From Paracoccaceae bacterium (GTDB taxonomy: Bacteria; Pseudomonadota; Alphaproteobacteria; Rhodobacterales; Rhodobacteraceae): a stretch of DNA of 64,000 bases. Of the stretch, positions 1 through 7,887 are shown one piece after another. Made by a program: the position numbers and the translations under genes. Location: contig JANSXY010000003.1 of assembly GCA_024742695.1 (NCBI GenBank), forward strand, positions 1 through 64,000, given 5' to 3'. Within the stretch, counting starts at the first letter, position 1. Every line of letters starts with the position of its first letter. The notes beneath the pieces are model-generated. The model did no database searches. It saw only the letters and a program-made list of their open reading frames with translations, and was not told the origin of the DNA.

Positions 1-124
1 GATCCCCGTCGAACCGCGCCCGCAACCGGATCAGCAAATTGCTGAAGGCGGCCACATGGACCGGCCAGATCACGCCGAAGTTGTCCTCGACGATGCCGGT
101 GCGGGGCGGGGCTTTCGTGGGCAT
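1..124 (-). CDS. Partial unidentified gene, N-terminal 41 residues only
   Basis: An open frame on the minus strand starts with ATG at 124 and runs off the left edge. The visible peptide begins MPTKAPPRTGIVEDNFGVIW and ends in a basic, amphipathic stretch (LLIRLRARFDGD). It has no signal peptide or membrane segment, so a cytoplasmic protein is likely. Its composition looks protein-like, but too little is present to assign a family; a small DNA-binding regulator is one possibility and this is only a guess. The next gene (408 onward) points the other way, so the two are divergent. Confidence 0.4.
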   Translation of the reverse strand, partial: MPTKAPPRTGIVEDNFGVIWPVHVAAFSNLLIRLRARFDGD

Positions 125-282
125 GGCGACGTCTTTCCGGCGCAATCCACCCAATTTGGGTGACAAGGTGATTGAGAGTCAACGGCGTCAGTCTACGCTT
201 TGGGCGTGGAATGCGATCCGTTTGGGGGGTGAGGTGTTCAACGCAGGCGAGCAGAACCCGCGCGCCCTGAACGGATTGATCG

Positions 283-423
283 ATGCTATCTCACAACTTC
301 GAAGCGACCGCGCTGACGGTCTACCGGGCTGTATCAAAAGTACTGGTTGCGCTGAGGGAAGTCCCAAACGGCAAGAAAGGTTCCGTCTATAGATCGGGGG
401 TAAGGCGATGCTCGCAAGACTAG
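283..423 (+). CDS. Possible small ORF, 46 residues, hypothetical
   Basis: A short open frame starts at ATG 283 and ends at TAG 421-423, overlapping the first codons of the secreted protein at 408. The peptide is mixed and slightly basic (for example ALTVYRAVSKVLVALREV), reads more like a real protein than the other frames here, and could form one amphipathic helix. I see no convincing Shine-Dalgarno sequence. It may be a leader peptide coupled to the next gene, the tail of a decayed gene, or chance. Confidence 0.2.
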   Translation: MLSHNFEATALTVYRAVSKVLVALREVPNGKKGSVYRSGVRRCSQD

Positions 424-935
424 CAATTTTGGCGATTCTGGTTATTGCCGCAACGCCTCCCTCGCAGGCGCAGGCCCCGGAACCGCGCGTCGCGGTTCCA
501 GACACACCGGGCGGGGCCCTCGTTTCAGGCTGCTACCGGGCCGACAGACCACTTTATGGGCCTTACGGCCTCACCTTCTGCCTCAGAGGCTGGGGCCGTG
601 GAGACTACTCGGTGCGCGGACCTCGGCTAGTTTGCGACGGCCGCCTAAGTTGGCGCGCCTCGAGCGATACGGTCACGATCGAGCTACGCAGGCAATCCTG
701 CAACCTCGGTCGAGCCTGGGCGGCCGCGCAGGTAACATGCCGTCCGCGTAGCCTGCTAAGCACGATCCTGGACGAGTTGATCCGCGATCTCATGGGGCGA
801 GACGGCCAGAGCCCCCGCGTTGTGGTTCCCGCTAGACCCACGGTGGGGCGCCTCACCTGCACCTACAATCCGACCGTTGCCGGTAACGAGCCGCGTCAGT
901 TCTTTGCCAATCGAAACTTGGTCGAGCCGAAGTGA
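408..935 (+). CDS. Secreted hypothetical protein, 175 aa
   Basis: The N-terminus (MLARLAILAILVIAA, then an SQAQA-type cleavage region) is a typical Sec signal peptide, so the product should be exported to the periplasm or beyond. The mature part has five cysteines (in GCYRAD, FCLRGW, VCDGR, SCNLG, TCRPR) plus one near the C-terminus (LTCTYN), six in all, which suggests a small disulfide-stabilised fold. I do not recognise a family. The start at ATG 408 follows GGGGGTAAGGCG, a plausible ribosome-binding region. It stands alone, with non-coding DNA downstream. Function unknown. Confidence 0.6.
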   Translation: MLARLAILAILVIAATPPSQAQAPEPRVAVPDTPGGALVSGCYRADRPLYGPYGLTFCLRGWGRGDYSVRGPRLVCDGRLSWRASSDTVTIELRRQSCNLGRAWAAAQVTCRPRSLLSTILDELIRDLMGRDGQSPRVVVPARPTVGRLTCTYNPTVAGNEPRQFFANRNLVEPK

Positions 936-1470
936 CGCGAATAGGTTTGCCGACGAACACGACCATTTGCGTCCCTTGAACGAAAGCTGACACTTGCCGG
1001 ACGGCACCTTCGTCCGCAACCCGGACCTTGGGGTCTGAGACCTTGCTGCGCCGGTCTCGAATGACCGCTTTTCCTTCCGCGCCGCAGTGGTCAGGATCAG
1101 AGGCGTTCATGCTGCGCGTGCAAGGGCTCCGGCCAGGCCACTTCCGGAAAGGGCTCGTTCCGGACCTTCGCTGCGGTGGATTCCAATGGCTGCTTTCGGC
1201 TAGTCGCGCTGTCGCGCCGATGATCGCATGGGGTGGTCAGCCCAGATGAACGATTGTTCGGTTCAGGCCAAATCCTGCCCCCGCAACCAAATCAACACGC
1301 GTTTCCAAACGCTTAAGCGCCGCCCTCCGGGGCGGCGTTGGCGTTTGAGCAGCCCGTGGAAGCAAACCGCCCAACACTGCTGGCTCGCCTGACGGTCAAG
1401 CTGCAAGGCGGCACACGGCCGATACTCGCGCAAATGCCTGCGGAACGCCGGGGCCCTTGGGACCACCTTC
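936..1470. other. Non-coding gap between the secreted protein and the histidine kinase
   Basis: No credible gene was found in these 535 bases on either strand; the open frames present have the arginine/proline/serine-rich look of shadow frames. The stretch near 1050-1200 (with segments such as GAATGACCGCTTTTCC and AATGGCTGCTTTCGG) resembles degenerate intergenic sequence of the kind dispersed in alphaproteobacterial genomes, but this is from memory and not shown here. The right part carries the hairpin described separately. Confidence 0.5.
1299..1346 (-). terminator. Compound hairpin downstream of the histidine kinase operon
   Basis: An eight-base-pair GC stem (1318-1325 with 1330-1337, loop TCCG) lies inside an outer six-base-pair stem (AAACGC 1307-1312 with GCGTTT 1341-1346). 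AAACGC can instead pair with GCGTTT at 1299-1304, so two outer pairings exclude each other. The site is about 125 bases past the stop of the minus-strand kinase gene. No run of U follows on either strand, so intrinsic termination would be weak; another RNA role is possible. Confidence 0.35.
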
Positions 1471-2811
1471 TCACGTCCTCGGCTGATCCGCCCACGGCAG
1501 GGCCAGCGTGGCGGCCAGCCCCGGCCCGGCCTCGTCGAGGTCCAGTGCGCCGCCCGCCGCCTCGGCGATCTCGGCCGCGATGGCCAGGCCGAGGCCGGTG
1601 CCGGTTTCATCGGCGCGGGCGAAGCGGCGGACAAGCGCCGCGCGTTGCGGCCCCGGCATGCCCGGCCCGTCGTCGGCAACGGTCAGGCGCAGCAGCGGCC
1701 CGGCGGGTTCGGCCCGGAAGACCACCGTCGCGCGGGCGTGGCGCGCGGCATTCTCGGCCAGCGCGCCCAGCGCCTCGGCAAGGTCGGCCTCGTCCAGCGC
1801 AACGGCAAGGCCGGCAGGCACCTGCATCCGCCAGTCAAGCCCCGATCCGGCCGGCGTGCGGCGCAACACGGCGATCAGCCGGGCGGCGACCTCGGCCGGG
1901 TCGGCGCGCGCATCGGCCGCCCGTGCGGCGGTGCGGGCGCGGGCCAGTTCCCGGTCCACCGTGCGGCGCATCGCGCCGGCGATATCCTCGATCCCCTCGG
2001 CCCGGCTGTCGGCGCCGGCTGCGCGCAGCCGCGCGGCCTCGCCCATCAGCGCCTGCAACGGCGTCTTAAGCCCGTGCGCCAGGTCCGCCGCGCGGGCGCG
2101 GGCCCGCTCGGTCTCGGCGGTGCGGGCGGACAGGAGCGCGTCGATCTCGCCGGCCAGCGGCCGCACCTCGGCCGGCCAGTCGCCCCCCATCCGCGCCGCC
2201 CGCCCCGCCCGAAGCGCCGCGACCCGGCCCTTCAGCCCGCGAAGCGGCCGCAGGCCGATGGCAAGCTGCGCCCAGCCCGCCAGCGTCAGCGCCGCCGCGA
2301 GCAGCCCCAGATAGGGCAAGAGATCGGCCAGGAACGCGGCGCTGGCCGCGTCCAGTTCGCCGGCCTCCATCGCGACGGCGGCGCGCGCCGTCTCGCCGCC
2401 CAACCGCGCCGGCAGCGTCACGGAGCGTTCGAGCACCAGCAGTTCCGCCCCGCGCGGCCCGGCGAGTCGATGCACATGCACCTGACCGTCGGCCAGCGCA
2501 TCGGGCGGCAGCGCGATCACCCCGTCCCAGAGCGAGCGGGAGCGGAGCATCCCGCCCGGTCCCTCGATCTGCCAGTAAAGCCCGCCATAGGGCATCGCGA
2601 AGCGCGGATCGGCCGGCGGCCGGGCCAGCGAAAGCCCCGCCGCGCCGCGTTCCAGCCCCGCCAGCACCTGATCGAGTTGCACCGTCATCTCGGCCACGGC
2701 GCGGCGTTCCACATGCGCCGCGAACAGCTGGCCCAGCGCCAGCGCCGCAAGGCCCAGCGCCAGCAGGATCGCCGCCGCGCCGGCCAGCGCCAGCCGCAGC
2801 CGCAGGCTCAT
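1471..2811 (-). CDS. Two-component sensor histidine kinase, 446 aa
   Basis: An inner-membrane sensor kinase. The N-terminus has a long membrane segment (about residues 6-30), then a periplasmic sensor region of roughly 130 residues, a second membrane segment near residue 165-185 and a short linker. The dimerisation/phosphoacceptor box is AHGLKTPL with His246. The ATPase domain shows the N box (ALAENAARHARA), G1 (VADDGPGMP) and G2 (GTGLGLAIAAEI). The architecture resembles PhoQ/QseC-type kinases paired with OmpR-type regulators. The ATG at 2811 overlaps the stop of the upstream response regulator (ATGA), so translation is coupled and the two are surely partners. The ligand cannot be told from sequence; the PepSY and cytochrome b561 neighbours hint at an envelope or redox signal. 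Confidence 0.9.
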   Translation of the reverse strand: MSLRLRLALAGAAAILLALGLAALALGQLFAAHVERRAVAEMTVQLDQVLAGLERGAAGLSLARPPADPRFAMPYGGLYWQIEGPGGMLRSRSLWDGVIALPPDALADGQVHVHRLAGPRGAELLVLERSVTLPARLGGETARAAVAMEAGELDAASAAFLADLLPYLGLLAAALTLAGWAQLAIGLRPLRGLKGRVAALRAGRAARMGGDWPAEVRPLAGEIDALLSARTAETERARARAADLAHGLKTPLQALMGEAARLRAAGADSRAEGIEDIAGAMRRTVDRELARARTAARAADARADPAEVAARLIAVLRRTPAGSGLDWRMQVPAGLAVALDEADLAEALGALAENAARHARATVVFRAEPAGPLLRLTVADDGPGMPGPQRAALVRRFARADETGTGLGLAIAAEIAEAAGGALDLDEAGPGLAATLALPWADQPRT

Positions 2812-3467
2812 GCCGGCTCCAGGAAATAGCCGAAGCCGCGGCGCGTCGCGATGATGCCCGGCCCCAGCTTGCGCCTCAGCCGCGCTATCACCGCCTCCAG
2901 CGCATTCGCCTCGCGCGCGTCGTCGTCGCCGTAAAGATGCTCCAGAAGTTCGGTGGACGGCACCACCCGGTCGCGGTGCAGCATCAGGTAGGACAGCAGC
3001 CGATATTCCAACGCGGTGACCTGCACCGGCACGCCGCGCACCGCCACCCCCATTCGGTTGGTATCCAGGGCCAGCGCCCCGGCCTCCTGCAACGCCGCCG
3101 CGTGGCCGCCGGCGCGGCGCACCAGCGCGCGAGCGCGGGCGATCAGTTCCTCCATCCGGAACGGCTTGGGCAGGTAATCGTCGGCCCCGGCCTCGATCCC
3201 CTCGACCCGTTCCTGCCATGTGCCGCGCGCGGTCAGCACCAGCACCGGCATCGCCCGCCCCGCGGCGCGCCAGCGCTTGAGCACCGCCAGCCCGTCAAGC
3301 CCCGGCAGGCCGAGATCGAGCACCACGAGGTCATAATCCTCGGTATCGCCGCGGAACCACGCCTCCTCGCCATCGCCGCATGTCTCCACCCGGAACCCGG
3401 CCGAGGTCAGCGCGGCGCGAAGATCGGCGGCGATGCGGGGATCGTCCTCGACGGCCAGGGCGCGCAT
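2808..3467 (-). CDS. OmpR/PhoB-family response regulator, 219 aa
   Basis: A cytoplasmic transcription factor activated by phosphorylation. The receiver domain (residues 1-118) has the acidic pair Glu7-Asp8-Asp9, phosphoacceptor Asp51 in VVLDLGLPG, Thr79 in LVLTAR and Lys101 in LPKPF. The C-terminal winged helix (about residues 125-219) ends with the recognition-helix and wing pattern ALEAVIARLRRKLG and TRRGFGYFL typical of OmpR/PhoB. It sits one base after the PepSY gene stop and overlaps the kinase start by four bases, so PepSY, regulator and kinase form one operon. The divergent PepSY-b561 operon at 3897 is a natural candidate target, by inference from position only. Confidence 0.92.
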   Translation of the reverse strand: MRALAVEDDPRIAADLRAALTSAGFRVETCGDGEEAWFRGDTEDYDLVVLDLGLPGLDGLAVLKRWRAAGRAMPVLVLTARGTWQERVEGIEAGADDYLPKPFRMEELIARARALVRRAGGHAAALQEAGALALDTNRMGVAVRGVPVQVTALEYRLLSYLMLHRDRVVPSTELLEHLYGDDDAREANALEAVIARLRRKLGPGIIATRRGFGYFLEPA

Positions 3468-3468
3468 G

Positions 3469-3768
3469 TCAGTCGTCCGCCTCCTCGCGATCGATGTCGA
3501 GGATATCGGCCGTCGCCGCGTCGATCTCGATCTCCAGGATCCGTCCGTCCGGCGCGACCAGTTCCAGCTCGTAGACCCAGCGACCGTCGTCGCGTTCCAG
3601 CTCGACCTCGATCACCCGGCCCGGCTGCGCGGCCTCGACCGCGGCCAGGATCTCCGACAGCGGCAGAACCTCGCCCGCCTCCAGCGCCCGGCGGGCGCGG
3701 TCGTGATCGTCCCGGTCGGCCAAGGCCGGGCCGGCGATCAGCGAGAGGAGAAGGGCGAGGCGGATCAT
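3469..3768 (-). CDS. Periplasmic PepSY-domain protein, 99 aa
   Basis: A short exported protein: signal peptide MIRLALLLSLIAGPALA, then a charged start (DRDDHDRA) and one PepSY-like alpha/beta unit in which LSEILAAVEAAQPGRVIEVE leads into WVYELELVAPDGRILEIEID. PepSY units are known as periplasmic modules often linked to peptidase inhibition or to membrane sensors. It is the first gene of the minus-strand operon with the response regulator (1 base away) and the kinase, so it may modulate the sensor domain. A second PepSY protein is transcribed divergently from 3897. Confidence 0.8.
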   Translation of the reverse strand: MIRLALLLSLIAGPALADRDDHDRARRALEAGEVLPLSEILAAVEAAQPGRVIEVELERDDGRWVYELELVAPDGRILEIEIDAATADILDIDREEADD

Positions 3769-3896
3769 GGCCGCAGTCTCTACCCGCCGCGCGCTGACAG
3801 CAAGCTGACAGGACCGGTCAGGGGGCCGTCAGGCGAGTCGGTGCAGAAAGCCGGCATCGCAGCCAAGGGCGCTGCCCGACACCAAGGAGACAGACA

Positions 3897-4277
3897 ATGA
3901 TCCGCACCATCCTCTTCACCGCCTCGCTGGCCAGCGCCGTGGGGCTTTTCGCCTTGGGCGCCGAGGCGCAGGGCCAGCAGCAAGCCCAGGTTCAGGGCGG
4001 CGCGCAGGCGCAGGTCCAGGCGCAGGCCCGGATCATGACGATCGCCGAGGTCGCGACCCGGCTGGAGGAGCAGGGCTACCTGCTGCGCGAGATCGAACTG
4101 GAGCGCGGTGTCTACGAGGTCGAGATGACGGATGCCAATGGCATGCGCGTCGAGGCCTATCTGGATGCCGTCACCGGAGAGGTGCTGCCCTACCGCGACG
4201 ATGACGACCGCGACGGCTACCGCGACCGCGACGATGATCGCGACCGCGACGGGTATCGCGACCGGGACGACGACTGA
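3897..4277 (+). CDS. Exported PepSY-domain protein with acidic/arginine repeat tail, 126 aa
   Basis: The signal peptide (MIRTILFTASLASAVGLFALGAEA) is followed by a Gln/Ala-rich linker with tandem QAQVQ-type units, a PepSY unit (ITIAEVATRLEEQGYLL, then YEVEMTDANGMRVEAYLD and VTGEVLPY) and a tail made of repeats of the type DRDGYRDRDDD, encoded at 4198-4276. The tail is a near-exact DNA repeat, so its length probably varies between strains. The stop overlaps the start of the cytochrome b561 gene (TGATG), so the pair is coupled. The start ATG 3897 follows CAAGGAGACAGACA, a good ribosome-binding site. It may bind metal or act as an accessory to b561; this is inferred. Confidence 0.8.
   Translation: MIRTILFTASLASAVGLFALGAEAQGQQQAQVQGGAQAQVQAQARIMTIAEVATRLEEQGYLLREIELERGVYEVEMTDANGMRVEAYLDAVTGEVLPYRDDDDRDGYRDRDDDRDRDGYRDRDDD
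4198..4276 (+). repeat. Tandem repeat coding for the Asp/Arg/Tyr tail of the PepSY protein
   Basis: Units built from GACCGCGAC, GGCTACCGC and GATGACGAC alternate through the last 79 bases of the gene, giving the peptide pattern DRDGYRDRDDD twice with an extra DDDD at the front. Such short in-frame repeats are prone to gain or lose units. Confidence 0.7.
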
Positions 4278-4912
4278 TGGTCGCGTCGGACACGGATGGC
4301 ATGGTGCGGGTCTGGGATCCCCTGGTCCGCATCGGTCACTGGGTGCTGGTGGCGGCCTTCGCCACCGCCTACCTGACCGAGGGCGAGCCGGAATGGCTGC
4401 ACAGCTGGGCCGGCTACGCCATCGCCGGCACCGTCGCGCTGCGGATCCTGTGGGGCTTTGCCGGCCCGCGGCGCGCGCGGTTTTCCGACTTCGTCACCGG
4501 GCCGGGCCGGGTCATCGCCTATCTGCGCGACCTCGCCGCCGGACGGGCCGAACGGCATCTCGGCCACAGCCCGGCCGGCGGCGCGATGACACTGGCGCTG
4601 CTGGCCGCCCTGTCGATCACCGCGCTGACGGGCATGGCAACGCTGGCGGTCGAGGAAGGCCGCGGCCCGCTGGCCGGGATCGTCACCGCGCAAAGCCTGC
4701 CCGCCTGGGCGATGGAGATGGAAGAGGACGAACACGAGCACCGCGCGCGGGGCGAAGAGGCGGACGCACTGGAGGAGATCCACGAACTCGCCGCCAATGC
4801 CACGCTCTTACTGATCGCGCTGCACGTGGCCGGGGTGCTCTGGGCCAGCCGGGTCCATGGCGAGAACCTGGCGCGGGCGATGCTGACCGGCCGCAAGCCG
4901 GCCGCGCGTTGA
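4277..4912 (+). CDS. Cytochrome b561 family membrane protein, 211 aa
   Basis: A di-haem b-type cytochrome of the inner membrane, of the prokaryotic b561 / Ni-Fe hydrogenase b-subunit type. It has four predicted membrane helices with histidines placed as haem ligands: His21 (RIGHWVLV), His42 (WLHSWAGY), His183 (IALHVAG) and His194 (RVHGENL). A charged, Glu/His-rich loop (MEMEEDEHEHRARGEEAD) precedes the last helix. Such proteins pass electrons between quinones and periplasmic partners. Its partner here is probably the PepSY protein upstream, whose stop overlaps its start. The two-component operon is divergent and may regulate it. Confidence 0.85.
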   Translation: MVASDTDGMVRVWDPLVRIGHWVLVAAFATAYLTEGEPEWLHSWAGYAIAGTVALRILWGFAGPRRARFSDFVTGPGRVIAYLRDLAAGRAERHLGHSPAGGAMTLALLAALSITALTGMATLAVEEGRGPLAGIVTAQSLPAWAMEMEEDEHEHRARGEEADALEEIHELAANATLLLIALHVAGVLWASRVHGENLARAMLTGRKPAAR

Positions 4913-5182
4913 CAACCCGGCGCCGGTTTCCAACCCGTCGGCGGGCCATCACGTGACCCTCGGCCATACCGCGGCCCGGCGCCCTCGCGGCCCGGGCCGC
5001 GGCTGTTCGCGGCAGGACATCGGGAAGTCGCCCGGCGCCGCCCGCACCGAGCCACCCGACAAGCTTTCGGACTACGGAGGAGAGACGCTTCGGCGGAGGC
5101 GAGCTTCAGCGGCTTCACGAACCGTGTTTGCCGTGATGCGGAAGCAGGCGCGGGCGTCCAGCTTCCGTGATCCGCCGCAAGC

Positions 5183-6163
5183 TCACCCGGCGAGGAGCGG
5201 ACTTGCGAAGCCCTCGGGTTTCACGGCGAGGATCGGACAGTCGAGGCTGTTGATGATGTTCTCGGCCGTGTTCCCGATGAACACGCCACTCAGCCCCGTC
5301 CGCGCCACCGTGCCCATCACGACGAGATCCGCGGCAACCTGGCGGCTCTGTTCATGGATGATCGTCTCCGGCGCGCCGCGTACCAGGCGCGGAACCAGAC
5401 GGGGTTCCGGGCCGATCCCGGTGCGGACCTGCGCGAGGAGCCGGTTCATCGCCTCGTGCCGGGTGTCGAGGATCTCGTTGACGTATCGATCGGCGGACAT
5501 GCGCGGATCGCTGCCACCGGAAAACGTCCAGATCATCCCCTCGCCAATGGCATCCCACGCATGGAGAACGATGACCTCGGCGTCCGGCGCGCCCGCAACC
5601 ATGCACGCCGCATCGACCACGCGCCGGTTCAGCGCCGCAAGCGTCTCGGGTTCGGCCGCGTCCCGGATATCGAGATCGACCGCGGCCAGAATGCGCCTGG
5701 GGGCGCTCGATGCCGTCGGCGTCTGCAACCAAACAGGACATGGACACTTGCGCAGCAGATGCTGATCGGTGCTGGCGAAAAGGAAACGATCGATCCCGGA
5801 GAGCGGTTCGGCCTTCTTGACGACGAAATCGCATTCCGTTCTCGCGACGTGCCGGATGATCTCGAGGTAAGCCTTGCCAACGGCTACGGAGAGGTTGAAC
5901 CGGCGGTCGGGCGCGGTCGCGTCCAGCCGCGCGCGAATCTCCTTTCGGGTATGCTCTACGGCTTCCTCGATCAACCTGTCGGGATCCTCGCCGGACAAGC
6001 GAGACAGGATCGAGAGATCGCGCGGCGGGTCCACGCAGGCGATAACCTCCAGCGATGCGCCGTGCCTTTCAGCAAGCGTCAACGCGCTCTGGAGGGCGAT
6101 CTGCACCTCGCTCGTGTCCGCGACCACCAGGATCTTCCGGGGTTTTCCGGGGCCCGTCGTCAT
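5183..6163 (-). CDS. Tandem universal stress protein (UspA family), 326 aa
   Basis: Two Usp domains in one chain: residues about 8-150 (KILVVADTSE to ECDFVVKK) and about 160-318 (RILAAVDLDI onward). The second ends with the nucleotide-binding pattern VVMGTVARTG...IGNTAENII, so ATP binding is likely in that half; the first lacks a clear copy. Tandem UspE-like proteins are cytoplasmic and respond to stress or energy limitation. The ATG at 6163 overlaps the stop of the antiporter gene (ATGA), so the two are co-translated, and Usp may regulate the antiporter according to the energy or pH state. The link is inferred from coupling alone. Confidence 0.88.
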   Translation of the reverse strand: MTTGPGKPRKILVVADTSEVQIALQSALTLAERHGASLEVIACVDPPRDLSILSRLSGEDPDRLIEEAVEHTRKEIRARLDATAPDRRFNLSVAVGKAYLEIIRHVARTECDFVVKKAEPLSGIDRFLFASTDQHLLRKCPCPVWLQTPTASSAPRRILAAVDLDIRDAAEPETLAALNRRVVDAACMVAGAPDAEVIVLHAWDAIGEGMIWTFSGGSDPRMSADRYVNEILDTRHEAMNRLLAQVRTGIGPEPRLVPRLVRGAPETIIHEQSRQVAADLVVMGTVARTGLSGVFIGNTAENIINSLDCPILAVKPEGFASPLLAG

Positions 6164-7887
6164 GCCGGCAACTCCTTCTGGCCTTCGGGGTCCGCCACGA
6201 TGCGATCGGGCGCCCGCGTATCGTCCGTGATCATTCTGGCCGCCGCGAAGGCCGCGTCGCGATAGGGCATCAGGATCAGGTCCGCCCGTTCCGCCTGAAG
6301 CATCATCGCGGTGGCATCCCGATGCGCCGCCACGGCGATCCTACCATCAAAGCCCATGTCGCGCACGGCTCTGAGCAGTGCCTGGCGCGGATCGTCATGG
6401 GTCAGGCCGGTGTCGTGTTCCGGCACGGCCATGACCAGCCAATCCGCTCGTGCAAGGGGCAGGTGTGCCAGGAATTCGGGATCGGTCGCATCTCCGAACA
6501 CCACGTCGAACCCCTGCGCGCGGGCATGGCGCACCGCCTCGGGGCTGAAGTCGACGCCAAGGATCCTGCGGCCGCTGTCGCGCAGCGCCGATGCGATGCC
6601 CAGCCCATAGCGGCCAAGCCCGAACAGGATCACGTCATGGGGGCTGGCAGCGCCGGGCGGATCGGCGTCTTCCGCCGTCTTGCGGTGGCGCTCGAAGACG
6701 CCGAGCACCGGCTCGAATAGCCCGTAGAGTTGATGGGAGTAGGTAATCATGTAGGTCGATGCGGCGATGGTCACCAGACCCACGAGCGTGACCAGCCCGA
6801 GAGCGTCTTCCGCCACGTGCCCGATCGCGACGCCCATCGCCATGAAGATGAGGGAAAACTCGCTGATCTGCGCAACCGTCAAACCGGCGAGGAACCCGGT
6901 CCGCTTGCGATAGCCCATTGCCCCCATGATCGCGAGCACGATCAGCGGGTTGCCGATCAGCACGAAGAGCGAAAGGACGATGGCGGGCCCGACACTCGCG
7001 CCCAGGACCGACAGGTCGAGCGAGGCGCCGAGCGCGATGAAGAAGAACAGGAGCAGGAAGTCGCGCAGGGACGCGAGCCGCGCCGCGATGGCCTCCCGGA
7101 AGGGAGTCGATGCCAGCGAGACCCCGGCGAGAAGGCCGCCGAGTTCCTTGCCGAACCCAAGGTAATGGCCGACCGCGGCCAGCAGCGCCGCCCAGCCGAT
7201 GGCGAAGGAGACCAGAAGCTCGGGCGCACGCGACAACCGCTCCACCAGTGGGTTGGCCAGGTAGCGAATGAAGAGAACGACGAAGGCCAACATGGCCATA
7301 CCGTAGCCCAGAACGCCCAGAACCTCGGCCAGGGCGGTCTCTCCTTCCGCGGCGGCGCCCCCCATGCCAATGGCCGAAAGGGCGATCATGGCCACCACGA
7401 CGACGATGTCCTGCACGATCAGGAAGCCGAGCGCGATCCGTCCATGCAGGGAGTCGATCTCGCGCTTGTCGGACAGCAGCTTCACGATGATGATCGTTGA
7501 CGAGAAGGTCAGCGCAATCGCGACATATATCGCGGTCACCGCGTCAAGCCCGAGCGCCAGCGCGATCAGGAAGCCGAAGACCGTGGTGAAGACCACTTGC
7601 CCGAGGCCGGTGACCAACGCGACCGGCCCCAGCGTTCGCACGAGGTTGAAATCGAGCTTCAGCCCCACGAGGAAAAGCAGGACCGCGATGCCAAGCTCCG
7701 CCAGAAGGTCGATCTGCTCATCGGATTGCGCGATGTTCAGGACAGATGGGCCGGCGAGGATTCCCACGGCGATGAAGCTGACGATCAACGGCTGGCGCAG
7801 CAGGAGCCCCACGAACCCCACCCCTGCCGCCAGCACGAGAAGTGCGGCGATCTCGTAGAATATGTAGCCTTCGATCGCCGTAGCCAT
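6160..7887 (-). CDS. CPA2-family monovalent cation:proton antiporter with RCK_N domain (YbaL/KefB-like), 575 aa
   Basis: An inner-membrane cation/proton antiporter. The first 390 residues or so form the Na+/H+ exchanger domain with 12-13 hydrophobic segments, starting FYEIAALLVLAAGVGFVGLL and including GVSLASTPFREAI. The cytoplasmic end carries a TrkA-N/RCK_N nucleotide-binding domain (DVILFGLGRYGLGIASAL, then VVFGDATDPEF), as in YbaL and KefB/C. ATG 7887 is preceded by GGCAGGTAAG and gives the expected family N-terminus. The same frame stays open to 8100 with protein-like sequence, so a longer start is possible. It is co-translated with the Usp gene downstream. Confidence 0.88.
   Translation of the reverse strand: MATAIEGYIFYEIAALLVLAAGVGFVGLLLRQPLIVSFIAVGILAGPSVLNIAQSDEQIDLLAELGIAVLLFLVGLKLDFNLVRTLGPVALVTGLGQVVFTTVFGFLIALALGLDAVTAIYVAIALTFSSTIIIVKLLSDKREIDSLHGRIALGFLIVQDIVVVVAMIALSAIGMGGAAAEGETALAEVLGVLGYGMAMLAFVVLFIRYLANPLVERLSRAPELLVSFAIGWAALLAAVGHYLGFGKELGGLLAGVSLASTPFREAIAARLASLRDFLLLFFFIALGASLDLSVLGASVGPAIVLSLFVLIGNPLIVLAIMGAMGYRKRTGFLAGLTVAQISEFSLIFMAMGVAIGHVAEDALGLVTLVGLVTIAASTYMITYSHQLYGLFEPVLGVFERHRKTAEDADPPGAASPHDVILFGLGRYGLGIASALRDSGRRILGVDFSPEAVRHARAQGFDVVFGDATDPEFLAHLPLARADWLVMAVPEHDTGLTHDDPRQALLRAVRDMGFDGRIAVAAHRDATAMMLQAERADLILMPYRDAAFAAARMITDDTRAPDRIVADPEGQKELPA

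Noticed and set aside
936-1260. Degenerate mobile-element remnant
   Set aside because: Sequence looks like dispersed alphaproteobacterial intergenic DNA, but there are no inverted repeats or transposase fragments to support a mobile element.
4986-5001. Perfect 16-base palindrome CGCGGCCCGGGCCGCG as a terminator or operator
   Set aside because: It lies in a GC-rich gap between b561 and the Usp gene, has no U tract and no spacer for a loop; palindromes of this composition are expected at this G+C level.
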